From assembly GCA_014879945.1 (NCBI GenBank), contig JACSRE010000102.1, positions 1-47,242 on the forward strand: 47,242 bases of DNA. Reading direction: 5' to 3'. Source of the DNA: Myxococcus sp. (lineage in GTDB: Bacteria > Myxococcota > Myxococcia > Myxococcales > Myxococcaceae). The number at the start of each line of letters is the position of its first letter. Positions within the stretch are counted from its first letter, which is position 1. Shown here piece by piece: positions 28,474-37,083 of the stretch. A program made the position numbers and the translations under genes. Under the pieces are notes generated by a model. It worked only from the letters and a program-made list of their open reading frames with translations. It searched no databases and had not been told where the DNA came from.

Positions 28474-29193
28474 CTACTTCTTGGCCGGGGCCTTGGCCGC
28501 CGCCGCCGGAGCCGCCTTGCCGTCGGCCGCCTTCGCGTCGCCAGCCTTCGCGTCGCCAGCCGCCGCCGCAGCCGCCACCGGCTTGCCATCGGCGCCCACC
28601 GCGGCCGCCGCGGTCTCGACCACCTTCTCGACCTCGGGCGCGGTGACGACGGCGATGGTGAAGTTGTGCGACGACTTCACGGTCACGCCCGCGGGGAGCT
28701 TGACCTCGTTGATGTGCAGCGAGCTGGCGATCTTCAGCGCCGTCACGTCGGCCTCGATCTTCTCGGGGATCGCGCCGGGCAGCGACCACACCTCGAGATC
28801 GCGGCGGATCTGCGAGAGGATGCCGCCGTTGGTCACGCCCTCGGCCTTGCCGACGAGCACGAGGGGGATCTTCACCTTCACCTGCTCGTTCTCGCGCACG
28901 TCGATGAAGTCGACGTGGAGCAGCTCCTTGCTGACGGGGTCGAGCTGGAACTCCTTGAGGAGCACCGTGATCTGCTTGCCGTCGACGTTCAGGCCGAGCA
29001 CCGTGTTCATGTGCTTGGGCGTGCGGATGGCCGCCTTGGTCTCTTTGGCGTCGACGGCGATGTTCAGCGGCTTCTCGAGGTGGGGGCCGTAGACGACCGC
29101 GGGCACCAGGCCGGCGGCGCGGGTGCGGCGGGCAAAGCCTTTGCCGGCGCCGGTGCGGATCTTCGCGTTCAGGGGGCGGGTTTCGAGCGACAT
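28474..29193 (-). CDS. rplY: Ribosomal protein L25, CTC type
   Basis: A 239-residue 5S-rRNA-binding ribosomal protein of the long (general stress protein CTC) form. The start ATG at 29193 follows GAAGG; the frame runs upstream but only into the leader. The N-terminal L25 domain (about 4-95) includes RTGAGKGFARR and PAVVYG. The C-terminal beta domain (about 100-190) carries IPLVLVGKAEGV. The last 45 residues are an Ala/Lys/Gly/Asp low-complexity tail with two copies of GDAKA. Expected partner gene pth lies downstream. A perfect 18-bp palindrome sits in the leader, a possible site of autogenous or transcriptional control. Confidence 0.97.
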   Translation of the reverse strand: MSLETRPLNAKIRTGAGKGFARRTRAAGLVPAVVYGPHLEKPLNIAVDAKETKAAIRTPKHMNTVLGLNVDGKQITVLLKEFQLDPVSKELLHVDFIDVRENEQVKVKIPLVLVGKAEGVTNGGILSQIRRDLEVWSLPGAIPEKIEADVTALKIASSLHINEVKLPAGVTVKSSHNFTIAVVTAPEVEKVVETAAAAVGADGKPVAAAAAAGDAKAGDAKAADGKAAPAAAAKAPAKK

Positions 29194-29211
29194 GTGATGA
29201 CCTTCTGGTAG

Positions 29212-29229
29212 GACCTGGCGCGCCAGGTC
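29212..29229 (-). promoter_or_regulatory. Perfect palindrome in the rplY leader
   Basis: GACCTGGCGCGCCAGGTC is self-complementary over 18 bp. It could form a 7-bp RNA stem with loop CGCG ending about 18 nt before the rplY ATG and just upstream of its ribosome-binding site, or be a dimeric protein operator. A second small stem (CCTGCC/GGCAGG, 29264-29280) lies farther up the same 226-bp divergent region. Confidence 0.5.
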
Positions 29230-29419
29230 GATGACGCCCCAACGTTCCGTTCGAACCCGGCATCCTGCCCCGATGGCAGGCCCCGCAGTGTCGCGCGTCG
29301 CTGGAGCGGGGCGGCTCTTACGGGGCCCCTCGCACGAGGTCAAGGGCGGCCCTTGCGGGGTCCGAGGTCGTCTGGTAGGTGCGCCGTCCTTCTGTAACTT
29401 CACCTGATTGAGGCTTCCC

Positions 29420-29794
29420 ATGCGTTCCGCAGCCCTGCAGTTCGTCGACTCGCTCCACCTTCGCAAGAACGTCCCTGAGTTCCGCACTGGCGACACCGTG
29501 CGCGTGAACTGGAAGGTGCGTGAAGGCGAGAAGGAGCGCGTGCAGGCGTTCGAAGGTGTCGTGATCCGCAAGACCCGCGGCTCGGTCGACGCGACCTTCA
29601 CCGTGCGCAAGATGTCGTTCGGCGTCGGCGTCGAGCGCATCTTCCCGCTCCACTCGCCCCGCTACGAGACCATCGACGTGCTCACCCGCGGCAGCGTGCG
29701 CCGCAACCGTCTGTTCTACCTCCGCTCGCTGCGTGGCAAGGCTGCCCGCCTGAGCGTGAAGGAAGAGCAGGACGAGCCGACGGCGAAGGCCTAA
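29420..29794 (+). CDS. rplS: Ribosomal protein L19
   Basis: A 124-residue protein of the 30S-50S interface. I start at ATG 29420, preceded by GAGG; an in-frame TTG at 29408 adds only four residues. Conserved segments are present: the GDTVRV barrel strand, [24 protein letters not shown] and the basic [10 protein letters not shown]-terminal part. The tail after about residue 110 is acidic/Glu-rich. It stands alone here, without the usual rimM-trmD neighbours, divergent from rplY and 24 bp ahead of an unrelated large gene. Confidence 0.97.
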   Translation: MRSAALQFVDSLHLRKNVPEFRTGDTVRVNWKVREGEKERVQAFEGVVIRKTRGSVDATFTVRKMSFGVGVERIFPLHSPRYETIDVLTRGSVRRNRLFYLRSLRGKAARLSVKEEQDEPTAKA

Positions 29795-29818
29795 GGTCGA
29801 GCTTCCCCGAGGGGGTCG

Positions 29819-31732
29819 ATGCTCATTCTCGAGTTGGCGGTGCAAGGCGTTCGCGGGTTCAGCCCGTCGGCGCGGGTGGCCTTCAAGGCCGGCTACACCG
29901 TGCTGGTCAGCCCGACCGAGATCCCCGCGCCGCTCGCCGGCCTGACGACGGCGCTCGTCTACCCCGACGGGCGCGGCGGTGACGGCGCCTTCCTCGCGCC
30001 TGGCGCGAAGGGCGGCCGTGCAGGCCTGTCGGTGCAGGCGGCCGACCAGAGCCTGTGGCGCCTGGTGCGCGACCTCGGCGGCCAGGGCGCCCTCAACAAG
30101 CTGAACCGGCAGACCAACCAGTTCGAGGTGGTGACGCAGGACGCGGCCGAGCTCAGCCAGGCCTTGCGCGCGGCGGGCTTTCCGGCCCGGCCCACCTTCG
30201 AGCAGCTCTTCACCTTCACCGTCGGCCAGCTGCCCTCTCGGCGGCCCCGGGCGAGCGCGAAGGCTCCCGCGGGCGGGCCGGGCGCGGCTGCGGCGAAGCC
30301 CCTGGGCCAGCGCGTGCAGTCGGCCTTCGATCAGTACGCCAACGAGCTGCCGACCGACACCGGCCCCTCGGTCGAGAAGCTGGCCGCCCTCGAGAACGAG
30401 CTGGCGGTCGCCAAAGAGGTGGCGGGAATCCAGTTCCGGATGGATGGCCTGCAGGCCGACGCGTTCAAGGCCGAGCACCGCCTGCGGGTCTACGAGGAGC
30501 TGCGCGACAAGCTCGAGGCCGCGCGGGCAGAGCTCTTCAAGGCGCCGACCCCGCAGTCGCTGGGGTTGCCCGACGACATCATCGAGCGGGTGCGGCGCTC
30601 CGGCGACGAGAAGAAGCGCCGCGCCGAGGCGTTCGCCCGGCTCGAGCGGGAGCGGGCCGACGCGGGCCTGGGCGACGAGCCCCCGCGGATCGAGCCCTTG
30701 TGGAAAGACGCGCGCATCCTCGCCGCGATCGCCGCGGGCCTGGCGTTGCTGGTGGCCGGAGGCGTGCTCGAGGGAATGGGCCGGTTCCTCGCGCTGGCCG
30801 CCATCCCCGCCTTCACCTTCGCCGGGTTGCTGGCGCTGCGGTTCATCGAGGAGCTGCAGCACCGCAGCCGTGAGGGCGCCAAGCGCGAGGTCTTCGAGGT
30901 GCGCCGCAAGAAGCTCGAAGACGAGTTCGGGCTGGCCGCGAGCATCGTCGATACGGCGCTGGACAAGGTCGAGGCCAACACGCCCGACGAGTTCTTCACC
31001 GTCATGGCCAAGCGCGAGGAGCTCCAGCCGGCCGTCGCGGCCCTCGAGCTGGAGTTCGCCGACTACGAGTCGGACCCCGAGACCGCCTCGCTGGCCGACA
31101 CGGTGGCCCGGCTCAAGGCCGAGCACGAAGCGCTGAACCAGCAGCTGCTCAACATGAGCGGCGGCTATGCCCGCGAGACGCGCGAGATCGAGCGCGAGCT
31201 GCAGCGCATGCGTGAGGCGCTCGCCGGCAAGGCGCCCTCGGCCGCGGCCGGCGAGGAGTTCTCTGCCGTGCCGACCGGCCCCAACGAGACCTTCGACGAC
31301 CCGTGCCCGGCCCCGATGGCGCTGGCCTGCGAGATCTTCAGCACCGACCCCTCGACGCTGTGGGGCGTGCTGCGCGATCGCTGCGTGCAGTACCTCGTCG
31401 CGCTCACCGACAAGCGGTACCACGCGGTCGATCTCGACGCGCACGGCCGCGCCACCGTTCAGGCGCCGGGCCGCGCCATCGCCGCCGGCGAGCTGCCCGC
31501 GAAGGATCTCGATCTGCTGTACCTCGCCCTGCGGCTGACCCTCGCCGAGAAGGCTGGCGCACAGACCCGGCTGCCGGTGTTGATCGAAGACGCCTTCGGC
31601 GGCGTGATCGACCCGGCCAAGCAGGGCCTCTTCGCGCGCATGCTCAAGCACATCGGCACGCTGACGCAGGTGCTGCACGTCATCGGCGCCAGCCAGCCGC
31701 CGCCGCCCGCCGACGCGGTGCAGGCGGTCTGA
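29819..31732 (+). CDS. SMC/YhaN-like membrane protein lacking a Walker A motif
   Basis: A 637-residue protein. The first 45 residues follow the start of SMC/RecF/YhaN-type ATPases (a LELAVQGVRGFSPS strand-turn), but the position of the P-loop reads SPTEIPAPL, so no nucleotide-binding GKS/T is present. A disordered Pro/Ala linker (about 140-165), a coiled coil (175-300), a pair of membrane helices (about 300-345) and a second coiled coil (350-465) follow. The C-terminal domain (about 495-630) has a Walker-B-like LIEDAF (Glu590, Asp591). A GAGGGGG site precedes the ATG. It looks like an inactive or partner-dependent relative of YhaN/SMC proteins anchored in the membrane. Function unknown. Confidence 0.72.
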   Translation: MLILELAVQGVRGFSPSARVAFKAGYTVLVSPTEIPAPLAGLTTALVYPDGRGGDGAFLAPGAKGGRAGLSVQAADQSLWRLVRDLGGQGALNKLNRQTNQFEVVTQDAAELSQALRAAGFPARPTFEQLFTFTVGQLPSRRPRASAKAPAGGPGAAAAKPLGQRVQSAFDQYANELPTDTGPSVEKLAALENELAVAKEVAGIQFRMDGLQADAFKAEHRLRVYEELRDKLEAARAELFKAPTPQSLGLPDDIIERVRRSGDEKKRRAEAFARLERERADAGLGDEPPRIEPLWKDARILAAIAAGLALLVAGGVLEGMGRFLALAAIPAFTFAGLLALRFIEELQHRSREGAKREVFEVRRKKLEDEFGLAASIVDTALDKVEANTPDEFFTVMAKREELQPAVAALELEFADYESDPETASLADTVARLKAEHEALNQQLLNMSGGYARETREIERELQRMREALAGKAPSAAAGEEFSAVPTGPNETFDDPCPAPMALACEIFSTDPSTLWGVLRDRCVQYLVALTDKRYHAVDLDAHGRATVQAPGRAIAAGELPAKDLDLLYLALRLTLAEKAGAQTRLPVLIEDAFGGVIDPAKQGLFARMLKHIGTLTQVLHVIGASQPPPPADAVQAV

Positions 31733-31736
31733 GCGC

Positions 31737-32657
31737 CTACCGAGACGTCAAGAGCCGGTAGCGCTGCAGGGCCTCGACCTCGTCCACCTCGTGCGTGAAG
31801 CCGGTCGCCTTCTTGAAGGCGCGGCCGTCGACCACGATGGGGAACTTGATGTGCTCGAGCGCACCTGGCGGGAGCCGCGGGAACCCGAAGCGCCCCAGCA
31901 GCGCCCGCAGCAGCGGCTCGGGCACCGGCACCGGCGTGCGGCCCGTCTGGGTCACGATCATGCTCAGCGGCACCGGGTTGGGCCCGCACACGTTGAAGAT
32001 GCCCTTGGCGCGCTGCTCGGCGGCCAGGGTGATGGCGCGCGCGGCGTCGGACTCGAAGAGGAACTGAAAGAGGGGGTCGTACCCCATCACCAGGGGCACC
32101 CGGTTGCCGCGCAAGAAGGCCGCGAGGGTGCCCTGCTGCGAGGGGCCGAGCGTGTAGACGAGCCGCAGCACGCTCGTGCACAGCCGGGGCTGTCGCCAGA
32201 GCGCGTTGGCGGCGAACAGATCGGCGGCCACCAGGTCGGCGAGCTCGGGGAAGCTCCCGATGCCGTGGGGGGGCTCGTCTTCGGTGTGGTACAGCGGCGA
32301 GTCGGCGCTGGCGCCATAGTACGTGTGGCGGCCCACGAAGATGACGTGCTTCACCCCGTGGGCGATGCTGTGCTCGAAGATCGCGCGGGTGCCGCCGACG
32401 TTGATGCGGGCGCGCTCGTCACCCCCGGCGGTGAGGGCGTTGACGGTGGCCATGTGAATGACGCACTCGGGTTTGCGGGTGCGGAACACGTCTTCGGCGG
32501 CCCGCTTGCGCAGGTCGGTCTGGAAGATCTCGATGCCCTCGGGCGCGTCGCGCCACGGCCGTCGGTCGAGCCCCAGCACCTCGTGGCCGCGGCCCTTGAG
32601 GAGCATCGCCACCTGCCGCGCGAGCGCGCTCGAGATGCCGGCGATGAGGACCTTCAT
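31737..32657 (-). CDS. Extended SDR (NAD-dependent epimerase-like), degenerate active site
   Basis: A 306-residue Rossmann protein of the NAD-dependent epimerase/dehydratase family. The glycine-rich turn is altered ([10 protein letters not shown] in place of GxxGxxG), the acidic residue after strand 2 is present (GLDRR), and the VIHMAT and NVGGT segments are recognisable. The catalytic Tyr-x-x-x-Lys is not at its expected place, where a helix reads [11 protein letters not shown] instead. It may bind a nucleotide or lipid without typical SDR chemistry. Its ATG overlaps the stop of the upstream acyltransferase gene (ATGA at 32654-32657), which implies coupled expression and a shared, probably lipid-related role. 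Confidence 0.82.
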   Translation of the reverse strand: MKVLIAGISSALARQVAMLLKGRGHEVLGLDRRPWRDAPEGIEIFQTDLRKRAAEDVFRTRKPECVIHMATVNALTAGGDERARINVGGTRAIFEHSIAHGVKHVIFVGRHTYYGASADSPLYHTEDEPPHGIGSFPELADLVAADLFAANALWRQPRLCTSVLRLVYTLGPSQQGTLAAFLRGNRVPLVMGYDPLFQFLFESDAARAITLAAEQRAKGIFNVCGPNPVPLSMIVTQTGRTPVPVPEPLLRALLGRFGFPRLPPGALEHIKFPIVVDGRAFKKATGFTHEVDEVEALQRYRLLTSR

Positions 32658-33472
32658 CGGCCACCTCCCAGCTTCTGCCGTGAGCGTCGTGACGCCCGCG
32701 CGGCCTCGATCAGCTCCGCGATGCGCGCCTTCACCTGCTCGACGTAGCCCTTGATGACGGTGTCGTCTTCGTCGCCCGAGCCCTCGAAGCGCATCGGCGC
32801 GCCGTAGTGCACCTCGCAGCTCACCGGCAGCGGCAGCGCCAGGCCGTAGGGCGTCACCGGCACGTAGGGCACGCCCAGCAGCCTGCCCAGCGCATAGCTG
32901 TTGAGCACCGTGGGCACCGCGTCACCGCCGCCGACGAAGCCCAGGGGGACGATCGGCGTCTTCGTCTTGAGCGCCAGGCGAATGAAGCCGGTGCCGAAGT
33001 CCACCAGCGAGTAGCGCTCCTTGTAGAGCTTGGCGGTGCCGCGCGCGCCCTCGGGGAACACCATGAGCAGCCGGTCGTCCTCCAGCAGCCGCTCGGCGTG
33101 CTCTGGCAGCCCGGTGAACTGCCCGGTGCGGCTCGACCAGAGGCTGCCGATGGGCAGCTGGTTGATGAACTTCTCGGCCATGCCCTGGGCGAGGCGGGGC
33201 GGCTCCATCTCGAGCATCATCGAGGTCAACACCAGCGCGCCGTCGAGCGCGTAGCCGCCCGAGTGGTTGCCCACCAGCATCGCGCGGCCGCGCCTGGGGA
33301 CATGCTCGATGCCGACGGCGTTCACCCGGAAGTAGTTGCGGTACAGCCAGCCCAGGATCGAGAAGGCCGTCGTGAGGTGCTTCTTCGAGATGCCGTAGGG
33401 GTCGACCCCGAACGCGTTGAAGGGCAGCTCGAGGCGATTCACCAGGTCCTTCACCGCTTCGTCTTTCGCCAT
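32654..33472 (-). CDS. PlsC-family lysophospholipid acyltransferase
   Basis: A 272-residue membrane-associated acyltransferase. The acceptor motif is NHSGGYALD, so His and Asp are separated by six residues rather than the usual four, as in a branch of the family. The phosphate-binding FPEGARGT motif and the [11 protein letters not shown] strand follow. A hydrophobic segment around 40-50 may attach it to the membrane. It presumably acylates glycerol-phosphate or a related lipid, but substrate is not evident. The start ATG is 73 bp from the divergent Ser/Thr kinase gene. It forms an overlapping operon with the SDR gene. Confidence 0.88.
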   Translation of the reverse strand: MAKDEAVKDLVNRLELPFNAFGVDPYGISKKHLTTAFSILGWLYRNYFRVNAVGIEHVPRRGRAMLVGNHSGGYALDGALVLTSMMLEMEPPRLAQGMAEKFINQLPIGSLWSSRTGQFTGLPEHAERLLEDDRLLMVFPEGARGTAKLYKERYSLVDFGTGFIRLALKTKTPIVPLGFVGGGDAVPTVLNSYALGRLLGVPYVPVTPYGLALPLPVSCEVHYGAPMRFEGSGDEDDTVIKGYVEQVKARIAELIEAARASRRSRQKLGGGR

Positions 33473-33545
33473 GCGCGAGACTGTAGCTGCTGCGCCGGGC
33501 TTGACCTGCCAAATCCACTCCCGAGCGCCCGCCGTATGCGAGGCG

Positions 33546-34889
33546 ATGTCCGCGCTCCCGTCTCACTCTGGCCGCTCGCTGCACCACTTCCGGCTCGACA
33601 AGGGCCTCGCCGACGGAGGCATGGGGCGGGTGTACCTGGGGTTCGACCTGGCGCTCCAGCGCGCGGTGGCCGTGAAGGTGATTCGGCCCGAGTTCGCGCT
33701 GGAGGAGAGCTTCGCGGCGCGCTTCGTTCGTGAGGCGCGCGCGCAGGCGCAGATCATCCACCCCAACGTGGTGCAGGTCTTCTACGTCGGGCAGGAGGGC
33801 GACACGCTCTTCATGGTGATGGAGCTCGTCGAAGGCGGCTCGCTGGCCGAGCTGGCGCGGAGAGGCCCGGTGGACTGGCGGGTGGCCCACCGACACTTCG
33901 TCGCCATCGCCAGCGGCCTGAAAGAGGCGGCGCGGCTGGGGTTGATGCACCGCGATCTGAAGCCCGACAACGTGCTGCTCGACCGCTTCGGCGAGGCGCA
34001 CCTGGCCGACTTCGGGCTCGCCGCGCCGGTGCGCTCTCGCGAGGCGGTCACGCTCCCGGCGATGGCCGCGAACCCAGCGCTGCCGGCGCTGACCCAGGTG
34101 GGGGCGGTGATGGGCAGCCCGCCGTACATGTCGCCGGAGCAGGCGGCCGGCCTGGCCCTCGACGAGCGCAGCGACATCTACGCGCTGGGCGCCACCTTCC
34201 TCGAGGTGCTGACCGGCGCGCCGCCGACGACCGCCTCGACCCTCGTGGAGCTCCAGGCCTTTCATCAGGGGCCGCCGCCCCCAGCGCTGAAGCCGCGGCG
34301 AGGCCCGGTGCCGGCGGCCTTCGCCGCGGTGATCGATCGGTGTCTGGCGCGCGACCCGGCGCAGCGCTTCCAGGACTACGACGCGCTGCTGGCAGCCCTC
34401 GACGGCGCAGCGCCCAGGCCGCGCATCGACGCCGGCGCGCTCCCCCGAGCCCTGGCCTTCGGCCTCGACAGCGCGGTCTTCGCGGGGCTGCTGGCGGGGC
34501 TGGCGCCGGCCGGCCTCGGGCTGGTGCCGCGGGTCGGCGTGGCCTTCGCGGGGCTGCTGGCGTGGCTGGGGGTGGGGGCGCTGGTGGCGCGCGCGACCCC
34601 GGGCCTGTGGATGATGCGGCTGGCGCTGAGCGGCCCCGACGGCCAGGAGCGCTCCCGGGCCCGGGTGTTCGCCCGCGGCGTGGCCCAGCACCTGTGGCTC
34701 CTCTTTGGCGGGCTCTCGCTCGCGGCGCTCTACCACAGCTGGTCCTCGGCGGCGCAGGCCGGGCTCTTCTCGGGCCTGGCGGCGGCGGTGGGGGTGAGCC
34801 TCGTCGGCGCGCTCGCCCGCTTCAGCGCCGACCGGCGAACGCTCGTCGATCGGCTCTTCGCCACCCGCGTGCTGGTGTTCGTGCGCTGA
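33546..34889 (+). CDS. Ser/Thr protein kinase with RDD-like membrane domain
   Basis: A 447-residue eukaryote-like kinase. I start at ATG 33546; the frame continues upstream only over the divergent gene. The glycine loop ADGGMGRVYLG, Lys44, the HRDLKPDN catalytic loop (Asp137), DFG (Asp155) and the SPEQ segment show an active kinase (about 15-275). After a short linker the C-terminal part (about 300-447) has four or so hydrophobic helices with an RDD-like arrangement (LDSAVFAGLLAG ... TPGLWMMRLAL ... LVDRLFATRV) instead of the usual sensor domain. Substrate unknown. It converges on the next gene with 6 bp between stops. Confidence 0.93.
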   Translation: MSALPSHSGRSLHHFRLDKGLADGGMGRVYLGFDLALQRAVAVKVIRPEFALEESFAARFVREARAQAQIIHPNVVQVFYVGQEGDTLFMVMELVEGGSLAELARRGPVDWRVAHRHFVAIASGLKEAARLGLMHRDLKPDNVLLDRFGEAHLADFGLAAPVRSREAVTLPAMAANPALPALTQVGAVMGSPPYMSPEQAAGLALDERSDIYALGATFLEVLTGAPPTTASTLVELQAFHQGPPPPALKPRRGPVPAAFAAVIDRCLARDPAQRFQDYDALLAALDGAAPRPRIDAGALPRALAFGLDSAVFAGLLAGLAPAGLGLVPRVGVAFAGLLAWLGVGALVARATPGLWMMRLALSGPDGQERSRARVFARGVAQHLWLLFGGLSLAALYHSWSSAAQAGLFSGLAAAVGVSLVGALARFSADRRTLVDRLFATRVLVFVR

Positions 34890-34895
34890 AGGGCG

Positions 34896-35384
34896 TCAGG
34901 CGCCGGTGTGGCCGGGCTGCTTGACGTTCGCGCGCTGCACGAAGTCTTCGACGGTGCCCGAGACGCTCGAGGCCTCGATCAACGTGCGGTAGGTGCCGAG
35001 CGGAACGTCGATGGGCCCGGCGCTCGTCATCAGCCACAACGACAGCTTGTACCCGGTGGGCACGCGGGTGATGGGCATCTGGGCCACGCGGAGCTCGACG
35101 CGCGCCAGCTCGAGCGGCTCGCCGTCGACGAGCAGCCTCCCCTGGGTGCGCACCAGCGTCCACCGGGCGACCCGCGCCGCCCGCAGCATCACCACGCTCA
35201 GCGCCGCGCCCAGGCCGGCCACCAACACCAGCAGCACCAGGCCTGGGCCCGTGGAGAGGTCGACCAGCGCCAGCGCCGCCGCCATCAGCACGATCGCGCC
35301 GGCCGCGAAGGCGACGCGACTCCACGCGCGGCCGCGCTCGACCATCAAGCAGTCACCGCGGGGCTGAGAGAGGCGCACGCTCAT
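34896..35384 (-). CDS. Hypothetical two-helix membrane protein
   Basis: A 162-residue protein with two membrane helices (about 24-42 and 46-68) and a cytoplasmic C-terminal domain of about 90 residues with a beta-rich, PH-like pattern (WTLVRTQGRLLVDGEPLELARVE omitted in full; key feature is alternating strands with a VPLGTY turn). It may start at the internal Met14. No family recognised. The arrangement (helix pair then small beta domain) resembles the protein encoded at 21105, but I see no close sequence identity. Confidence 0.62.
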   Translation of the reverse strand: MSVRLSQPRGDCLMVERGRAWSRVAFAAGAIVLMAAALALVDLSTGPGLVLLVLVAGLGAALSVVMLRAARVARWTLVRTQGRLLVDGEPLELARVELRVAQMPITRVPTGYKLSLWLMTSAGPIDVPLGTYRTLIEASSVSGTVEDFVQRANVKQPGHTGA

Positions 35385-35468
35385 GGGCTGTCCGAAATGT
35401 ACTCAAGGCCTCAACGCCGCGCATCTCCCCGGGCTTCCCCGCCTCGAAGGAGGGCGTGGGCGAAGGGC

Positions 35469-36218
35469 CTACAGCACCCGGGGCAGGGTGCCGAGGCTGG
35501 GGGTGTGGCCCTCGTCGATGGTGGAGGACAACAGGCGCCGGGCCTCGCGGAGCTCGCGCTCGATCTCGGGGCTGACCCGGTGGCCGTCGAGCACGTTGGC
35601 GAGGGCGGCCGAGGTGGCGCGCATCGCCTGAATGGCCTGGAGGTGGCGCGCCTTGATGGCCGCGAGGCGCTCCTGCCACTCGGCCAGCTCGAGCTGCTGC
35701 TTCGAGCTGAGGTACTGCTTCTCTTCCTGGGCCAGCTCGAGCGCCTGCTGCAGCATGGCGACCTCGGTGTCGCGCTCGAAGACGCCGTTGCCGGCCTTTT
35801 GCAGCTCCTGGAGCTTGAAGATCAACGCCTCGCGCTCCTGGAGCACCCGCTGGTTCTCGATGGCCGCGCGCAGCTTCTCCTGCACCAGCGACATCTGGGG
35901 GAAGGGCTTCTCGAGGTAGTCCACGGCGCCCAGGCGCAGCGCCTCGAGGATGGAGGTGACGTTGGGGTAGCCCGTCATCATCATGCACGCGCAGAACGGC
36001 TGGCGAACGCGCGCGGCGCGGATGACGTCGAGCCCGCTCCCGTCGGGCAGGTTCTTGTCGACCAGGAGCGCGCCGAAGCGCTGGGTGTCGAGGTGGGTGA
36101 GGGCGTCGGCGATGCGGCTGGCGGTGACGACGGCGAAGGCCTTCTTCTCGAGGGCGATTCTGAGCACGTCGAGCACGATGGGCTCGTCGTCGATGAGCAA
36201 CACGGAGTTGGGGACCAC
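35469..36218 (-). CDS. Response regulator with long coiled-coil tail
   Basis: A 249-residue protein starting with GTG. The receiver (about 4-120) has Asp10/Asp11, phospho-acceptor Asp54 (VDKNLPDG), Thr82 (MMTGYP) and the Lys of EKPF, so phosphorylation is likely. The remaining part is a nearly continuous helical coiled coil (about 120-225) rich in Glu, Gln and Leu, with no DNA-binding or enzymatic output. Proteins of this shape (AglZ/FrzS-like in concept) act by protein-protein contact. A link to polarity or motility is tempting but not shown. There is no kinase gene next to it. It is divergent from the small gene at 36266 with 47 bp between. Confidence 0.85.
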   Translation of the reverse strand: MVPNSVLLIDDEPIVLDVLRIALEKKAFAVVTASRIADALTHLDTQRFGALLVDKNLPDGSGLDVIRAARVRQPFCACMMMTGYPNVTSILEALRLGAVDYLEKPFPQMSLVQEKLRAAIENQRVLQEREALIFKLQELQKAGNGVFERDTEVAMLQQALELAQEEKQYLSSKQQLELAEWQERLAAIKARHLQAIQAMRATSAALANVLDGHRVSPEIERELREARRLLSSTIDEGHTPSLGTLPRVL

Positions 36219-36265
36219 GAAGGGAAGTCTCGCGCTTCGCTCGCCGCCGGTCGAGACTCGTCGGA

Positions 36266-36496
36266 ATGGACGAGCTGAATACAGTGCTGGCGAAAGTAGG
36301 CGGCTGGAAGTCGGTCGGCTTCGCGGTGGCGGTGATCGTCGTCTTGTGGGTGCTCAAGCGGGTGCTCACCCCGGCGCCGGTGGAGAAGGACGACAAGCGC
36401 CGGGTGGTCTGCTCGTGTGGGTGGCAGGGGCACGTCACCCGCCACAAGCCGCGCTGTCCCCTGTGTGGGCAGAGCGCGACGCTGCACGACGCGTGA
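36266..36496 (+). CDS. Small membrane protein with a zinc ribbon
   Basis: A 76-residue protein. A membrane helix (about 17-34) is followed by a Lys/Asp linker and a compact rubredoxin-like zinc ribbon (CSCGW ... CPLCG) ending the protein. The ATG is preceded by TCGGA. Length, charge balance and complete Cys pairs make a real gene likely. The zinc ribbon would be cytoplasmic. Role unknown; possibly a small adaptor for the divergent regulator or the following gene. Confidence 0.72.
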   Translation: MDELNTVLAKVGGWKSVGFAVAVIVVLWVLKRVLTPAPVEKDDKRRVVCSCGWQGHVTRHKPRCPLCGQSATLHDA

Positions 36497-36538
36497 GCGC
36501 TGGACAGGGTGCGCCGGAGCGTGGTGAAGGCCGCAGGC

Positions 36539-36985
36539 ATGAGCGAGACCTTTCCAGTGACGGTGGCGGTGACGCGGGCCGATGGCTCCGTGGAGCAGGT
36601 GCGGGTCGGTTCTGCGACCCGCCAGGGCGACGGCTTCTCGTTGAGCCTGGGCGATCTGCGCATCGGAGGCCGGGCTGAGGCGGCGCCCGTGCGCGCGGCG
36701 TCGGCTGCGCCCCGTGGCGGCGGCGACGCGTCGGGCATGGTCTTTCCGCCCTACGGGCGCTCGAAGGGCATGCCGATCGTCGGTGGCTCGATGCAGGACC
36801 TCGAGTTCTACGCCAACGGCTGCCGGCGCACCCTGAGCGATCCGGGCAAGGCGCGCTGGCACGACAAGGAGCGCGTGCTCCTGGCGGCCATCGAGGCCGA
36901 GATGGCGCGGCAGAGCGGCGGCGGCGGCGAGATGCCCGACGACGGCCACATTCCGCCGCCCAGCGACGACGACGCCCCGTTCTAG
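36539..36985 (+). CDS. ExoX-C-like small protein with SSB-type acidic tip
   Basis: A 148-residue protein starting at ATG 36539, with GAAGG eight bases upstream; a GTG at 36509 is a weaker start. After a beta-rich N-terminal part (about 1-45) and a linker, a segment (about 65-120, PYGRSKGMPI ... SLSDPGKARW-like) resembles the small C-terminal domain found in exonuclease X-type proteins. The protein ends in DDDAPF, nearly the terminal tip of bacterial SSB (DDDIPF) through which SSB recruits repair enzymes. It is not an SSB since no OB fold is visible. It may bind SSB-partner proteins or mimic SSB. Function inferred only from these motifs. Confidence 0.68.
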   Translation: MSETFPVTVAVTRADGSVEQVRVGSATRQGDGFSLSLGDLRIGGRAEAAPVRAASAAPRGGGDASGMVFPPYGRSKGMPIVGGSMQDLEFYANGCRRTLSDPGKARWHDKERVLLAAIEAEMARQSGGGGEMPDDGHIPPPSDDDAPF

Positions 36986-37083
36986 GGCGCGCAGGCTCTG
37001 ATTCCAGTGAGATAGCGGCTCACCTCGTCCGCGGCCCGACGACGCTTGCGCACTGGCGGCCCTTTGGGTGTGGTGCAGAGGGC

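Noticed and set aside
33417-33545. Upstream extension of the Ser/Thr kinase frame
   Set aside because: It overlaps the start of the divergent acyltransferase gene and has no kinase-like sequence; ATG 33546 starts just before the kinase fold.
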